Positions 45,410 through 55,801 of a stretch of DNA of 64,000 nucleotides are shown here, piece by piece. The DNA is from Escherichia whittamii. Lineage in GTDB: Bacteria > Pseudomonadota > Gammaproteobacteria > Enterobacterales > Enterobacteriaceae. The notes under the pieces were generated by a model, which had not been told where the DNA came from, searched no databases, and saw only the letters and a list, made by a program, of their open reading frames with translations. Location: contig NZ_JACSQI010000001.1 of assembly GCF_014836715.1 (NCBI RefSeq), forward strand, positions 544,358 to 608,357, in the 5' to 3' direction. The translations under genes were made by a program, and so were the position numbers. Numbering within the stretch: position 1 is the stretch's first letter; every line of letters starts with the position of its first letter.

Positions 45410-46234
45410 ATGGAACAGAGAAAAATTACACGCAGCGATCTGGTGAGCATGTTTCTGCGCTCCAACCTGCAACAGGCGTCCTTCAACTTTGAACGCATTC
45501 ATGGGCTGGGCTTTTGCTACGACATGATCCCCGCCATCAAGCGACTCTACCCATTAAAAGAGGATCAGGTTGCGGCGCTCAGGCGACACCTGGTGTTCTT
45601 CAATACCACGCCAGCCGTGTGTGGCCCGGTCATCGGTGTGACCGCCGCTATGGAAGAAGCGCGGGCCAACGGTGCAGAAATTGATGACGGCACCATTAAC
45701 GGCATCAAAGTCGGCCTGATGGGACCGCTGGCAGGAGTTGGCGATCCACTGGTCTGGGGAACCCTGCGCCCGATTACTGCCGCGCTCGGCGCCTCTCTGG
45801 CACTTTCGGGCAACATTCTCGGCCCGCTGCTGTTCTTCTTTATTTTCAATGCAGTACGTCTGGCAATGAAATGGTATGGGCTGCAACTGGGCTTTCGTAA
45901 AGGGGTGAATATCGTCAGCGATATGGGCGGGAATGTACTGCAAAAACTCACCGAAGGTGCGTCGATTCTCGGACTGTTTGTGATGGGCGTGCTGGTGACC
46001 AAATGGACGTCGATCAACGTGCCGTTGGTGGTTTCACAAACGCCTGCCGCCGATGGCTCCACCGTCACCATGACCGTGCAGAACATTCTCGACCAACTTT
46101 GCCCTGGTTTGCTGGCGCTAGGTCTGACACTGCTGATGGTGCGTCTGCTCAACAAAAAAATTAACCCGGTATGGCTGATTTTCGCCCTGTTTGGTTTAGG
46201 GATTATCGGCAATGCGCTGGGCTTCCTGTCCTGA
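45410..46234 (+). CDS. sorM: SorM, sorbose PTS EIID component
   Basis: 274 residues from MEQRKITRSDLV; the longer frame begins inside sorA and is rejected. The mannose-family EIID features are seen: the soluble N-terminal part with SFNFERIHGLGFCYDM, the loop GPLAGVGDPLVWGT, and a C-terminal membrane segment. It completes the IIC-IID membrane complex. Confidence 0.94.
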   Translation: MEQRKITRSDLVSMFLRSNLQQASFNFERIHGLGFCYDMIPAIKRLYPLKEDQVAALRRHLVFFNTTPAVCGPVIGVTAAMEEARANGAEIDDGTINGIKVGLMGPLAGVGDPLVWGTLRPITAALGASLALSGNILGPLLFFFIFNAVRLAMKWYGLQLGFRKGVNIVSDMGGNVLQKLTEGASILGLFVMGVLVTKWTSINVPLVVSQTPAADGSTVTMTVQNILDQLCPGLLALGLTLLMVRLLNKKINPVWLIFALFGLGIIGNALGFLS

Positions 46235-46285
46235 TTCTTCGCCCCGGCGCAACCGTCGGGGCCATCGTTCAACACGAGGTGGTTT

Positions 46286-47515
46286 ATGAAAACAACAGCT
46301 CTGCGTCTTTATGGTAAACGTGATTTACGCCTGGAATCCTTTGATCTTCCTGAAATGCAGGAGGATGAAATCCTCGCGACGGTGGTCACCGACAGCCTGT
46401 GTCTCTCTTCCTGGAAAGAGGCCAATCTGGGCGAAAACCACAAAAAAGTGCCCGACGATGTGGCAACCAATCCCATCATCATCGGCCATGAGTTTTGCGG
46501 CGATATTCTGGCCGTCGGTAAAAAGTGGCAGCACAAGTTCCAGCCCGGCCAGCGCTATGTGATTCAGGCCAACCTGCAACTGCCGGATCGCCCGGACTGC
46601 CCCGGTTACTCTTTCCCATGGGTGGGCGGCGAAGCGACGCATGTGGTTATCCCCAACGAGGTTATGGAACAGGATTGCCTGCTGGCATACGACGGTGAAA
46701 CTTACTTTGAAGGCTCGCTGGTTGAACCACTCTCCTGCGTGATTGGCGCGTTCAACGCCAACTATCATCTGCAGGAAGGCACCTATAACCACAAGATGGG
46801 GATTCGCCCGCAAGGACGGACGCTGATCCTCGGCGGTACCGGCCCGATGGGACTGCTGGCGATTGATTACGCGCTTCATGGGCCAGTTAACCCGTCGCTG
46901 CTCGTCATTACCGATACCGACAACGACAAATTGAGTTATGCGCGGAAGCACTATCCATCAGAACCGCAAACACTGATTCATTATCTCAATGCCGCCGATG
47001 CAGCATTTGATACGTTAATGGCACTGAGTGGCGTTCACGGCTTCGATGATATTTTCGTCTTTGTGCCTAATGAAGGACTGGTGACTCTCGCCTCTTCCTT
47101 GCTGGCGACAGATGGTTGTCTGAATTTCTTCGCCGGACCGCAGGATAAACACTTCAGCGCGCCAATTAATTTCTACGATGTGCATTATGCCTTTACCCAT
47201 TACGTTGGCACGTCGGGCGGCAACACCGATGACATGCGCGCGGCGGTCAAACTGATCGAAGAGAAAAAAGTGCAGGCCGCAAAAGTGGTAACACATATTC
47301 TTGGGCTGAATGCTGCGGGCGAAACCACGCTTGAATTGCCTGCCGTCGGCGGCGGCAAAAAACTGGTGTATACCGGGAAATATCTGCCGCTGACGTCACT
47401 CACGCAGATCCAGGATGAAGGACTGGCGGCGATTCTGGCGCGCCATCAGGGAGTCTGGTCCGGTGAGGCGGAGCAATACCTGCTCGCTCATGCAGAGGCA
47501 ATTACCCATGATTAA
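46286..47515 (+). CDS. sorE: SorE, L-sorbose-1-phosphate reductase
   Basis: 409-residue medium-chain dehydrogenase. GHEFCGDILAVGKKW near 68-82 is the zinc/catalytic region, and LGGTGPMGLLAID (near 184-196) is the nucleotide-binding loop. It reduces L-sorbose 1-phosphate to glucitol 6-phosphate for SorD. Last recognised sor gene; the next gene starts inside it, with an 8-base overlap. Confidence 0.93.
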   Translation: MKTTALRLYGKRDLRLESFDLPEMQEDEILATVVTDSLCLSSWKEANLGENHKKVPDDVATNPIIIGHEFCGDILAVGKKWQHKFQPGQRYVIQANLQLPDRPDCPGYSFPWVGGEATHVVIPNEVMEQDCLLAYDGETYFEGSLVEPLSCVIGAFNANYHLQEGTYNHKMGIRPQGRTLILGGTGPMGLLAIDYALHGPVNPSLLVITDTDNDKLSYARKHYPSEPQTLIHYLNAADAAFDTLMALSGVHGFDDIFVFVPNEGLVTLASSLLATDGCLNFFAGPQDKHFSAPINFYDVHYAFTHYVGTSGGNTDDMRAAVKLIEEKKVQAAKVVTHILGLNAAGETTLELPAVGGGKKLVYTGKYLPLTSLTQIQDEGLAAILARHQGVWSGEAEQYLLAHAEAITHD

Positions 47516-48320
47516 TCGCGAGACTCAACTCTGCATGTCGCTGGCCGGTCGCCCCGGCAACTTCGGCACGCGCTTTCACAATTATCTGTATGAAAAGCTG
47601 GGGCTGAATTTCATCTACAAAGCGTTCACCACCCAGGATATTGAGGCGGCGGTGAAAGGTGTTCGCGCATTAGGTATTCGCGGCTGTGCCGTGTCGATGC
47701 CGTTTAAAGAAAGCTGTATGCCCTTTCTCGATACTATCGATCCGTCGGCGAAAGTCATTGATTCAGTGAATACCATCGTGAATGACGACGGCAAGCTGAC
47801 CGGGTTTAACACCGACTACATCGCAGTGAAAAGTCTGATTATTCACCACCAGCTCAATAGCGCCGCACGCGTGATGATTCGCGGCAGCGGCGGCATGGGC
47901 AAAGCAGTGATTGCCGCCTTTCGCGACGCAGGGTTTACCGATGTCATCATCGCAGCCCGCAACCACGAGAGCGGCCCGGCGCTGGCGAAGCAGTATGGCT
48001 TCCAGTGGCAACCGCAGCCAGAAGGAATCGACTGCGACATTCTGGTTAACGTGACGCCTGTCGGCATGAGCGGTGGTAAAGAGAGCCATGAGCTGGCCTT
48101 CAGCGAGGCAATGATCTCTGCGGCAAGCGTCGTTTTTGACGTCGTGGCATTGCCACCGGAAACGCCGCTCATTCGCCTGGCGCAGCTGCTTGATAAGCAG
48201 ACGATCAGTGGCGCAGAGGTGATAGCCTTACAGGCCGTCGAGCAATTCGCGATGTATACCGGCATGCGACCTGATGCGCAGCTGATTGCTGAAGCGGCAC
48301 AATTTGCACGAGAAGGGTAA
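47508..48320 (+). CDS. AroE-like dehydrogenase (shikimate dehydrogenase-like)
   Basis: 270 residues from ATG 47508, which overlaps the sorE stop by 8 bases in another frame. The fold is AroE/YdiB-like: catalytic K67 in SMPFKES, D103 in GFNTDY, and the nucleotide loop RGSGGMGKA (125-133). The Ser-x-Ser motif that holds the shikimate carboxylate in AroE is replaced by LAGRPGNFGTRFHN near 12-25, so shikimate is unlikely to be the substrate. It resembles the SdhL class known from Haemophilus HI0607. Classical sor operons are described as sorCDFBAME, so this is an added gene, and its role is unknown. Confidence 0.82.
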   Translation: MINRETQLCMSLAGRPGNFGTRFHNYLYEKLGLNFIYKAFTTQDIEAAVKGVRALGIRGCAVSMPFKESCMPFLDTIDPSAKVIDSVNTIVNDDGKLTGFNTDYIAVKSLIIHHQLNSAARVMIRGSGGMGKAVIAAFRDAGFTDVIIAARNHESGPALAKQYGFQWQPQPEGIDCDILVNVTPVGMSGGKESHELAFSEAMISAASVVFDVVALPPETPLIRLAQLLDKQTISGAEVIALQAVEQFAMYTGMRPDAQLIAEAAQFAREG

Positions 48321-48376
48321 GAAACATCAGTGCCTTAACGAGCGCTCAAATTGTTGGCAAAGTGCACATTGTTCAT

Positions 48377-48476
48377 GCCGGATGCGGCGTGAACGCCTTA
48401 TCCGGCCTACATAATCCTGATAATTCAATACATTGCAATTATCTGGTAGGCCTGATAAGCGTAGCGCATCAGGCAA
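48377..48476. repeat. REP pair at the right edge of the sor island
   Basis: Inverted REP units GCCGGATGCGGCGTGAACG... and GTAGGCCTGATAAGCGTAG... between the AroE-like gene and pepE, near where the island rejoins K-12 order. Confidence 0.88.
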
Positions 48477-48598
48477 TGCTGTGTTTGTCATCAGTCTCAG
48501 CGTCTGGTGCAATGCGCAACATCGTGAGCCACGTCAGTAAGCGGTTAAAATCACAGTGATAGCATGCCTCCCGTGATTTCTTACTAACCGGAGAAGTA

Positions 48599-49288
48599 AT
48601 GGAACTGCTTTTATTGAGTAACTCGACGCTGCCGGGTAAAGCCTGGCTGGAACATGCGCTGCCGTTGATTGCTGAACAGTTGCAAGGTCGTCGTTCAGCG
48701 GTGTTTATTCCTTTCGCTGGCGTAACGCAAACCTGGGATGATTACACCGCCAAAACGGCTGCGGTCCTCGCTCCGCTTGGCATTTCTGTCACCGGTATTC
48801 ATAGCGCGGCCGATCCTGTTGCCGCGATTGAAAATGCTGAGATCGTGATTGTCGGCGGCGGCAACACTTTCCAGTTGCTGAAGGAATGCCGTGTGCGCGG
48901 TCTGCTGGCCCCCATTGTTGACGTGGTGAAACGTGGCGCGCTGTATATCGGCTGGAGTGCAGGCGCTAACCTGGCTTGCCCAACCATCCGTACTACCAAC
49001 GATATGCCGATTGTCGATCCGCAAGGTTTCGATGCGCTGAATCTGTTCCCGCTGCAAATCAACCCGCACTTCACCAACGCGCTGCCGGAAGGCCATAAAG
49101 GTGAAACGCGCGAGCAGCGTATTCGCGAACTGCTGGTAGTCGCGCCAGAACTGACCATTATTGGTCTGCCGGAAGGTAACTGGATCACGGTGAGTAAAGG
49201 TCACGCTACGCTGGGTGGCCCAAATACCACTTATGTGTTTAAAGCCGGTGAGGAAGCGGTGCCACTGGAAGCGGGTCACCGTTTTTAA
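48599..49288 (+). CDS. pepE: Peptidase E, alpha-aspartyl dipeptidase
   Basis: 229 residues, K-12 length. The nucleophile serine is S120 in [11 protein letters not shown]; the fold is that of class I glutamine amidotransferases with Ser in place of Cys. It cleaves N-terminal Asp from dipeptides. It has a GGAGAAG ribosome site. It is the first K-12-syntenic gene to the right of the sor island. Confidence 0.97.
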   Translation: MELLLLSNSTLPGKAWLEHALPLIAEQLQGRRSAVFIPFAGVTQTWDDYTAKTAAVLAPLGISVTGIHSAADPVAAIENAEIVIVGGGNTFQLLKECRVRGLLAPIVDVVKRGALYIGWSAGANLACPTIRTTNDMPIVDPQGFDALNLFPLQINPHFTNALPEGHKGETREQRIRELLVVAPELTIIGLPEGNWITVSKGHATLGGPNTTYVFKAGEEAVPLEAGHRF

Positions 49289-49295
49289 GTGAATT

Positions 49296-49365
49296 GCCGG
49301 ATGCATTATCCGGCATCTTGTACACAGTGCCTGATGCGGCGCTTTACGCGTCTTATCAGGCCTAC
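49296..49365. repeat. REP-like pair between pepE and yjbB
   Basis: A shortened REP (GCCGGATGCATTATCCGGCA) followed by GCCTGATGCGGCG...TTATCAGGCCTAC in the convergent gap. Confidence 0.82.
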
Positions 49366-49377
49366 AGGGTCACGGTA

Positions 49378-51009
49378 TTAATACTCGTCCCGTCCCTCAT
49401 CTTCATCAGGCTGTTCCAGCACACTGTAAGCTACCGAACAAAACAGCGAGTTCAGGCGCTGCATGTCTCCCAGTAAGCCTAAATGTAGCGAACTGGTTTC
49501 AATGCTCTGCACGTTTTGCTGATGCAGGCGATCGACGTGCGCATGGGAATAGCGGCGATTAAGAATGCGAAAGCGGTGCTTGCTTCGGCGTAAACGACGA
49601 GCGCTGGTGACATCGCCAGAGAAGAACACCGACATCGCCAGTTTTAAATTACTGAGCAGTTGCTCATAGAGCGCATCCAGTTCCTTCAATCCATCAAGCG
49701 AAAATGCCCGCCGTGCTGCCAGCGATTTGTCAGCAATTTCGCTGCCCATGCGCTCGACGATATCAGAAGCCTGCTCCAGGTTGAGAGCCATTTCGATAAT
49801 TTCCGCCCAGCGACGCGACTCTTCCTCCGCCAGCTCCTCTTTTGGCATCCGCGCCAGGTAAAGTTTAATCGCGGTATACAACACGTTGATATCATCCGCC
49901 AGCTTGCGCAGCTCTTTCTCTTCACGAGGTGCACCGTGCATTACTTTATTCAGCCCTTCCATCATCTGTTCCATGGCATCGCCAATGCGCAGGGTTTCAC
50001 GGGCTGCATTTGCCAAAGCGAGGGTCGGCGTGTCCAGCGCGCTAACGTCCAGATGTTTTGGTTTTAGATGGGCATCCAGTTCGGGTTCATCGCGAATAAT
50101 CGTTTTGCAAAACCGCGCCATCGGATCGACAAACGGCAGCATTACCAGACAGCGCACAAGATTGTAAAAGACGTGGAAATAGATAACCAGTTCCGCTTTG
50201 GGCAGCGATAACTTGCCCATAGTCTCGGCCAAAATATGGACAAACGGCAGGATAATCAGGCTACCCACCAGCTTAAACAGCAGGCTGCCCAGCGCAACAC
50301 GGCGAGCAGCGGCATTAGCGGCACTGTTGTTAAGCATTGCCAGCAAGCCGGAACCGAGGTTAGCGCCGATGACCAGGCAGAGCGCTACCGGGAAGGAGAT
50401 AATGCCTGCAGCGGTCAGAGTGGCGGTCAGCAGTACGGCGGCAAGACTTGAATAACTGATAATGGCGAACATCGCGCCAATCAGCGCATCCAGCAGAATA
50501 TCGCCAGTCAGCGAGGCAAAGATCACCTGAACGCCGTTTGCCTGGGTGATCGGCGTTACGGCCTGCACAATCAACTCCAGCGCCAGTAAAATCAGCCCAA
50601 GACCAATACCAACGCGGCCCAGTTGCCCGGCGCGTGATTGCTTGCGTCCGAGGAAAAAAATCACGCCGATAAAAATGAGTAATGGTGATAACCAGGATAA
50701 ATCGAAGGTGAGGATTCGCGCCATTAGCGCCGTCCCGACATCTGCCCCCAGTACAATCACCAGCGCAGGCGCGAGAGCAACCAGATCCTGAGCGACGAAC
50801 GAGGTCACCAACATGGTGGTGGCATTACTGCTCTGCACCAGTGCGGTAACGCCGATACCCGCGCAAAAGGCGAGCGGCTTCTTTTCGACGCTCCGGCTAA
50901 GAACAGTACGCAGGCGTGCGCCGAAGACGCGCATTACGCCCGTTCGGACAATATGCGTCCCCCAGACCAACAGGGCGACGGCAGAAAGCAGGTGAAGCAA
51001 GGTTAGCAC
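49378..51009 (-). CDS. yjbB: YjbB, Na+/phosphate cotransporter-family protein
   Basis: 543 residues. Two Na/Pi-cotransporter repeats occupy the hydrophobic N-terminal half (QSSNATTMLV near 60-70 and LVIGANLGSGLLAM near 217-230), and a PhoU-like helical domain is at about 330-530. In E. coli it exports phosphate. Length is as in K-12. The tail is acidic and ends EQPDEDEGRDEY. Confidence 0.95.
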   Translation of the reverse strand: MLTLLHLLSAVALLVWGTHIVRTGVMRVFGARLRTVLSRSVEKKPLAFCAGIGVTALVQSSNATTMLVTSFVAQDLVALAPALVIVLGADVGTALMARILTFDLSWLSPLLIFIGVIFFLGRKQSRAGQLGRVGIGLGLILLALELIVQAVTPITQANGVQVIFASLTGDILLDALIGAMFAIISYSSLAAVLLTATLTAAGIISFPVALCLVIGANLGSGLLAMLNNSAANAAARRVALGSLLFKLVGSLIILPFVHILAETMGKLSLPKAELVIYFHVFYNLVRCLVMLPFVDPMARFCKTIIRDEPELDAHLKPKHLDVSALDTPTLALANAARETLRIGDAMEQMMEGLNKVMHGAPREEKELRKLADDINVLYTAIKLYLARMPKEELAEEESRRWAEIIEMALNLEQASDIVERMGSEIADKSLAARRAFSLDGLKELDALYEQLLSNLKLAMSVFFSGDVTSARRLRRSKHRFRILNRRYSHAHVDRLHQQNVQSIETSSLHLGLLGDMQRLNSLFCSVAYSVLEQPDEDEGRDEY

Positions 51010-51179
51010 GGAATCTGGTTCTCCTTTTTGTTATGCATTTCCTTGTTGAGGATTTTCTAATTATGTTGTTTTTATCCAGGCATTTCACCTGTGCATGCTC
51101 TCAGTATAAGAGATTTATACAAGAAAGCATTTTAAACCTCTTTTTTATAAAAATTTGTCTCTGCCTGTTGCTATTTTCG

Positions 51180-51629
51180 TCACATTTTTCCATAACGTTT
51201 ACACCAGATAATCGTTGTCGTTTTTATAACTTCTGAGAAAATAAATAACGAAATATTTAAGACCAGGTTTTGAGAATTAAAATAATTAAGCAACAACGGT
51301 ATTATAGAGATTGAGCAACTCACGGTAGCAAAACGCATGACTTCCTGAAAAGCAAAAAAAGGAAGACTGATCTCTTTTTGTCTTAAAAAACATTGCGCAG
51401 AAAAGAATAAAGAGATCATTAACACAATTTGTAGCGCAATAGTAGCGACCGCATAAGCGTAAAAACCGCCTTCAACACCGATATCCCGGAGTAAGGAGAT
51501 TGAATGGACAATATCGGAATAGAAGGGAATACGGCCATTACCGATCGAGTAAAACAAATACGAGGCTATCGCAATAACATCCATGACGCCCCAAAAAAGA
51601 AGAATATATTTTTTATATTGCCTGTGCAT
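51180..51629 (-). CDS. Unrecognised four-helix membrane protein
   Basis: 149 residues from MHRQYKKYILL, which has an AAGGA site 8 bases upstream; a Met ten codons earlier has none. I do not recognise it, and K-12 has no gene here that I recall. Four hydrophobic segments are visible (about 8-27, 52-76, 88-110 and 118-138), with a basic tail KRYGKM. The gene is clearly more AT-rich than its neighbours and sits alone between yjbB and metH, which suggests acquired DNA. No enzymatic motif was seen. Confidence 0.72.
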   Translation of the reverse strand: MHRQYKKYILLFWGVMDVIAIASYLFYSIGNGRIPFYSDIVHSISLLRDIGVEGGFYAYAVATIALQIVLMISLFFSAQCFLRQKEISLPFFAFQEVMRFATVSCSISIIPLLLNYFNSQNLVLNISLFIFSEVIKTTTIIWCKRYGKM

Positions 51630-51774
51630 AAAGTAAATCCTTTTTATGAAAAAATTCATTAATAAATATGAGCCTTATAATCCGCCGTTTTTATACTCTT
51701 CATACTTCCCGTTGTATGTGCTGCGCCTGTGGGTTATTCGGTGCCTCAGATTACAGGTAAAGTAGACTTTTTTC

Positions 51775-51867
51775 ATGCCGAATGTGACATGAACGCTTTA
51801 TCAGCCCCACAATAATCATGATATTGCAATGTCAATATAGGCTTGATAAGCGTAGCGCATCCGGCAA
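51775..51867. repeat. Degenerate REP pair before metH 3' end
   Basis: Decayed REP units (GCCGAATGTGACATGAACGC... and ...GGCTTGATAAGCGTAGCGC) beside the metH stop. The many substitutions indicate an old copy. Confidence 0.7.
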
Positions 51868-51918
51868 TTTTACGTTTGCCATCAGTCTCAACCGGGGCAA
51901 ATACCCCGGTATTTTAAT

Positions 51919-54900
51919 TTACTCCGCGTCATACCCCAGATTTGGCGCCAGCCAGCGCTCAACTTCGGTAACGCTCATACCTTTACGACGGGCATAATCT
52001 TCAACCTGATCGCGTTGAATCTGCGCCACGGCGTAGTACTTGCTGTCCGGGTGGCTGAAGTACCAACCTGAAACCGACGCACCAGGCCACATCGCGAAAG
52101 ATTCCGTGAGTTTCATGCCGGTGTGTTTTTCCACTTCCAGCAGCTCCCAGATGGTGGCTTTTTCCGTGTGTTCCGGGCAAGCCGGATAGCCTGGTGCCGG
52201 GCGGATGCCCTGGTAGTTTTCGCGGATCAGCTCTTCGTTGCTCAGGTTCTCGTTCGGCGCATAGCCCCAGTAAACTTTACGCACGCGCTCATGGAGATAT
52301 TCCGCAAAGGCTTCCGCCAGACGGTCAGCAAGGGCTTTCACCATGATTTTGTTGTAATCATCGTGCTGTGCTTCAAAGGCATCAGCCAGTGCGTCCTCTT
52401 CCAGCCCGCCAGTCACGGCAAATGCGCCGATGTAATCTGCTTTACCAGAAAGCTTCGGCGCCACGAAGTCAGCGAGACAGTAGTTAGCGAAGCCCGTTTT
52501 TTCGGTCTGTTGACGCAGATGGTGGCTGACATTAATCACATGTGTACGCGTTTCGTCACGATAGATTTCAATGTCGTCTCCCACGCGGTTTGCCGGGAAC
52601 AATCCCACCACGCCACGCGGGTTCAGCGTTTTCTCGGCGCTTAATTTATCCAGCATGTCATTGGCGTCTTTAAACAGACGCTGCGCCTCAACGCCTACCA
52701 CTTCATCTTCCAGAATGCGCGGATATTTCCCGGCCAGCGACCAGGTCATAAAGAACGGCGTCCAGTCGATGTAATTACGCAGCGTTTCGATGCTGGCTTC
52801 AACTTCCTGCACGCCGAGACGGTGCGCCACCGGTGGCGTATAGGCCTGCCAGTCAAAAGCGAAGTCGTTATCACGTGCCGCTTCCAGCGTGACCGGTGGT
52901 GTGCGCGGTTTCTTACGCCCGTGCTGAATACGCACGGTTTCGTACTCCTTGCGGGTACGAGCGACGAAATCGTCACGCTGAGTGTCAGAAAGCAGCGCCG
53001 CCACGACGCCAACAGTGCGCGAGGCGTTCTGTACATACACCGTCGGGCCACTGTAGTTCTGCTCGATTTTCACCGCCGTGTGCGCTTTAGAGGTGGTCGC
53101 GCCGCCAATCAATAGCGGAATGGTAAAGCCCTGACGCTCCATCTCTTTCGCCACGTTGACCATCTCGTCCAGCGACGGCGTGATCAATCCTGAAAGACCA
53201 ATCAAATCAGCATTCACTTCTTTGGCGGTGCGGAGGATTTTTTCTGCTGGTACCATCACGCCGAGATCGACAATTTCGTAGTTGTTACATTGCAGCACCA
53301 CGCCAACGATATTTTTACCGATGTCGTGGACGTCGCCCTTCACGGTGGCTATCACCATCTTACCGTTGGTTTTGCCCTGCTCTTTGCTGGCTTCGATAAA
53401 CGGTTCAAGATACGCCACCGCCTGTTTCATGACGCGCGCCGATTTGACCACCTGCGGCAGGAACATTTTGCCCTCGCCAAACAGATCACCGACCACGTTC
53501 ATGCCGTCCATCAGCGGGCCTTCAATCACCTGAATGGGGCGTTCTGCCTGCTGACGGGCTTCTTCGGTGTCCTGTTCAATAAATTCGGTAATGCCTTTGA
53601 CCAACGAGTATTCCAGACGTTTATTCACGTCCCATGAGCGCCACTCCGCCTGTTGGGCGTTAGCGGTGTCGTCGGTTTTGCTGCCGCGATATTTCTCGGC
53701 AAGTTCCAGTAAACGCTCGGTGCCATCGTCGCGACGGTTAAGGATCACATCTTCCACCGCGTCGCGCAGTTCAGCGGGCAGGTCATCGTAAATCGCCAGT
53801 TGCCCGGCGTTGACAATCCCCATATCCATACCGTTGCGGATAGCGTAGTAGAGGAACACCGCGTGAATGGCTTCGCGCACCGGATCGTTACCACGGAATG
53901 AGAAAGAAACGTTAGAAACGCCGCCGGAGATCAACGCATGGGGAAGCTCACGTTTGATGTCTTCGCAAGCGCCAATAAAGTCCTGCGCGTAGTTGTTGTG
54001 CTCTTCAATGCCAGTTGCGACCGCGAAGATATTCGGGTCAAAGATGATATCTTCCGGCGGGAAGCCGACTTCCTCGGTGAGGATTTTGTACGCCCGGCGG
54101 CAAATCTCTATTTTGCGCGCGCGGGTATCGGCCTGGCCCTGTTCGTCAAAGGCCATCACCACCACTGCCGCACCGTAACGACGCAACAGTTTCGCATGAT
54201 GGATAAAGGCGTCGACGCCCTCTTTCATTGAGATAGAGTTAACAATGCCTTTGCCCTGAATACACTTCAGCCCTTTTTCAATGACGTCCCATTTTGAAGA
54301 GTCGATCATAATCGGCACGCGGGCAATATCCGGTTCACCCGCAATCAGGCTGAGGAAACGCACCATCGCCGCTTCGGCGTCAAGCATCCCTTCATCCATG
54401 TTGATATCAATAATCTGCGCACCGTTTTCTACCTGCTGGCGCGCCACATCCAGCGCCTCACTGTATTTATCTTCTTTGATCAGGCGTTTGAATTTGGCAG
54501 AACCGGTGACGTTAGTCCGCTCACCGACGTTCACAAACAGGCTGTCATCGCCAATGTTCAGCGGCTCCAGGCCGGACAAACGACAGGCGACGGGGATCTC
54601 CGGCAATTTGCGCGGCGCTAATCCTGCTACTGCGCGACTCATTGCCGCAATATGTCGTGGCGTGGTGCCGCAGCAACCGCCGACGATATTGAGGAAGCCC
54701 GCTTGCGCCCATTCGCGGATGTGCTTCGCCATCGTATCGGCGTCGAGATCGTATTCACCAAAGGCGTTGGGCAGTCCGGCGTTCGGATGGGCGGTAACGT
54801 AGCATTCTGCAATACGTGACAGCTCCTGCACGTACTGGCGCAGTTCATCGGGTCCCAGCGCGCAGTTGAGGCCAAAAGTCAGCGCTTCGGCATGGCGAAG

Positions 54901-55602
54901 AGAATTATAAAATGCTTCGGTTGTCTGGCCGGAGAGCGTGCGCCCGGAGGCATCAGTAATGGTGCCAGAGATCATAATCGGCAGCTCAACGCCCAGTGCT
55001 TCGAACTCCGTTTTCACCGCAAAAATCGCCGCTTTGGCGTTAAGAGTGTCGAAGACGGTTTCAATCAGGATCAGGTCGGCACCACCTTCCACCAGCGCTC
55101 TGGTAGATTCGCGATAGGCCGCCACCAGCTGGTCAAAAGTGATGTTGCGGAATGCCGGATCGTTTACGTCCGGAGATATAGACGCCGTGCGGTTGGTTGG
55201 GCCGAGAACACCAGCAACGTAGCGCGGTTTCTCTGGCGTGCGTGCGGTCCACTCGTCGGCACAGGCACGCGCCAGCTTCGCCGCCGCAAAGTTGATTTCC
55301 GCTGACAGGGATTCCATCTGGTAATCCGCCATCGCAATAGTCGTGGAGTTGAAGGTGTTGGTTTCGATGATATCCGCGCCCGCTTCAAAGTAAGCGTTGT
55401 GGATAGCGGCAATCACTTCAGGCTTACTGAGCACCAGCAGGTCGTTGTTGCCTTTGAGATCGCACGGCCAGTCGGCAAAGCGTTCACCACGAAAATCGGC
55501 TTCGTTCAGCCGATAACTCTGGATCATGGTGCCCATACCGCCGTCCAGCACCAGAATACGTTCATTTAACTGCGCACGCAGTTGTTCAACTTTGCTACTC
55601 AC
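51919..55602 (-). CDS. metH: Cobalamin-dependent methionine synthase MetH
   Basis: 1,227 residues from a GTG at 55602 ([11 protein letters not shown]), which has a GGGAG site; an ATG seven codons upstream is in frame. Four modules are visible: homocysteine-binding (zinc cysteines in LNCALG near 245 and GGCCGTTP near 308), methyltetrahydrofolate-binding (from about 355), the B12 domain with GDVHDIGKN (DxHxxG, His near 759), and the AdoMet reactivation domain. It makes methionine from homocysteine. Near-identical to K-12. Confidence 0.98.
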   Translation of the reverse strand: MSSKVEQLRAQLNERILVLDGGMGTMIQSYRLNEADFRGERFADWPCDLKGNNDLLVLSKPEVIAAIHNAYFEAGADIIETNTFNSTTIAMADYQMESLSAEINFAAAKLARACADEWTARTPEKPRYVAGVLGPTNRTASISPDVNDPAFRNITFDQLVAAYRESTRALVEGGADLILIETVFDTLNAKAAIFAVKTEFEALGVELPIMISGTITDASGRTLSGQTTEAFYNSLRHAEALTFGLNCALGPDELRQYVQELSRIAECYVTAHPNAGLPNAFGEYDLDADTMAKHIREWAQAGFLNIVGGCCGTTPRHIAAMSRAVAGLAPRKLPEIPVACRLSGLEPLNIGDDSLFVNVGERTNVTGSAKFKRLIKEDKYSEALDVARQQVENGAQIIDINMDEGMLDAEAAMVRFLSLIAGEPDIARVPIMIDSSKWDVIEKGLKCIQGKGIVNSISMKEGVDAFIHHAKLLRRYGAAVVVMAFDEQGQADTRARKIEICRRAYKILTEEVGFPPEDIIFDPNIFAVATGIEEHNNYAQDFIGACEDIKRELPHALISGGVSNVSFSFRGNDPVREAIHAVFLYYAIRNGMDMGIVNAGQLAIYDDLPAELRDAVEDVILNRRDDGTERLLELAEKYRGSKTDDTANAQQAEWRSWDVNKRLEYSLVKGITEFIEQDTEEARQQAERPIQVIEGPLMDGMNVVGDLFGEGKMFLPQVVKSARVMKQAVAYLEPFIEASKEQGKTNGKMVIATVKGDVHDIGKNIVGVVLQCNNYEIVDLGVMVPAEKILRTAKEVNADLIGLSGLITPSLDEMVNVAKEMERQGFTIPLLIGGATTSKAHTAVKIEQNYSGPTVYVQNASRTVGVVAALLSDTQRDDFVARTRKEYETVRIQHGRKKPRTPPVTLEAARDNDFAFDWQAYTPPVAHRLGVQEVEASIETLRNYIDWTPFFMTWSLAGKYPRILEDEVVGVEAQRLFKDANDMLDKLSAEKTLNPRGVVGLFPANRVGDDIEIYRDETRTHVINVSHHLRQQTEKTGFANYCLADFVAPKLSGKADYIGAFAVTGGLEEDALADAFEAQHDDYNKIMVKALADRLAEAFAEYLHERVRKVYWGYAPNENLSNEELIRENYQGIRPAPGYPACPEHTEKATIWELLEVEKHTGMKLTESFAMWPGASVSGWYFSHPDSKYYAVAQIQRDQVEDYARRKGMSVTEVERWLAPNLGYDAE

Positions 55603-55763
55603 ACTCGCTCCCGACACGCTCAACCCAGACTGTAAAAAAATTCAACAAACCATACTGGCATAAACGCATCAGTGGTAAAAGCGACCACCACGCAACATGA
55701 GATTTGTTCAACATTAACTCATCGGATCAGTGTGGCTACTATTGCATTACACAGCAATAAAAA

Positions 55764-55778
55764 TGAAAATGATTTCCA
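55764..55778. promoter_or_regulatory. IclR autoregulatory box
   Basis: TGAAAATGATTTCCA matches the IclR consensus TGGAAATNATTTCCA with one mismatch, 23 bases before the iclR start. This fits the known autorepression. Confidence 0.78.
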
Positions 55779-55801
55779 CGATACAGAAAAAGGAGGCTGT
55801 C

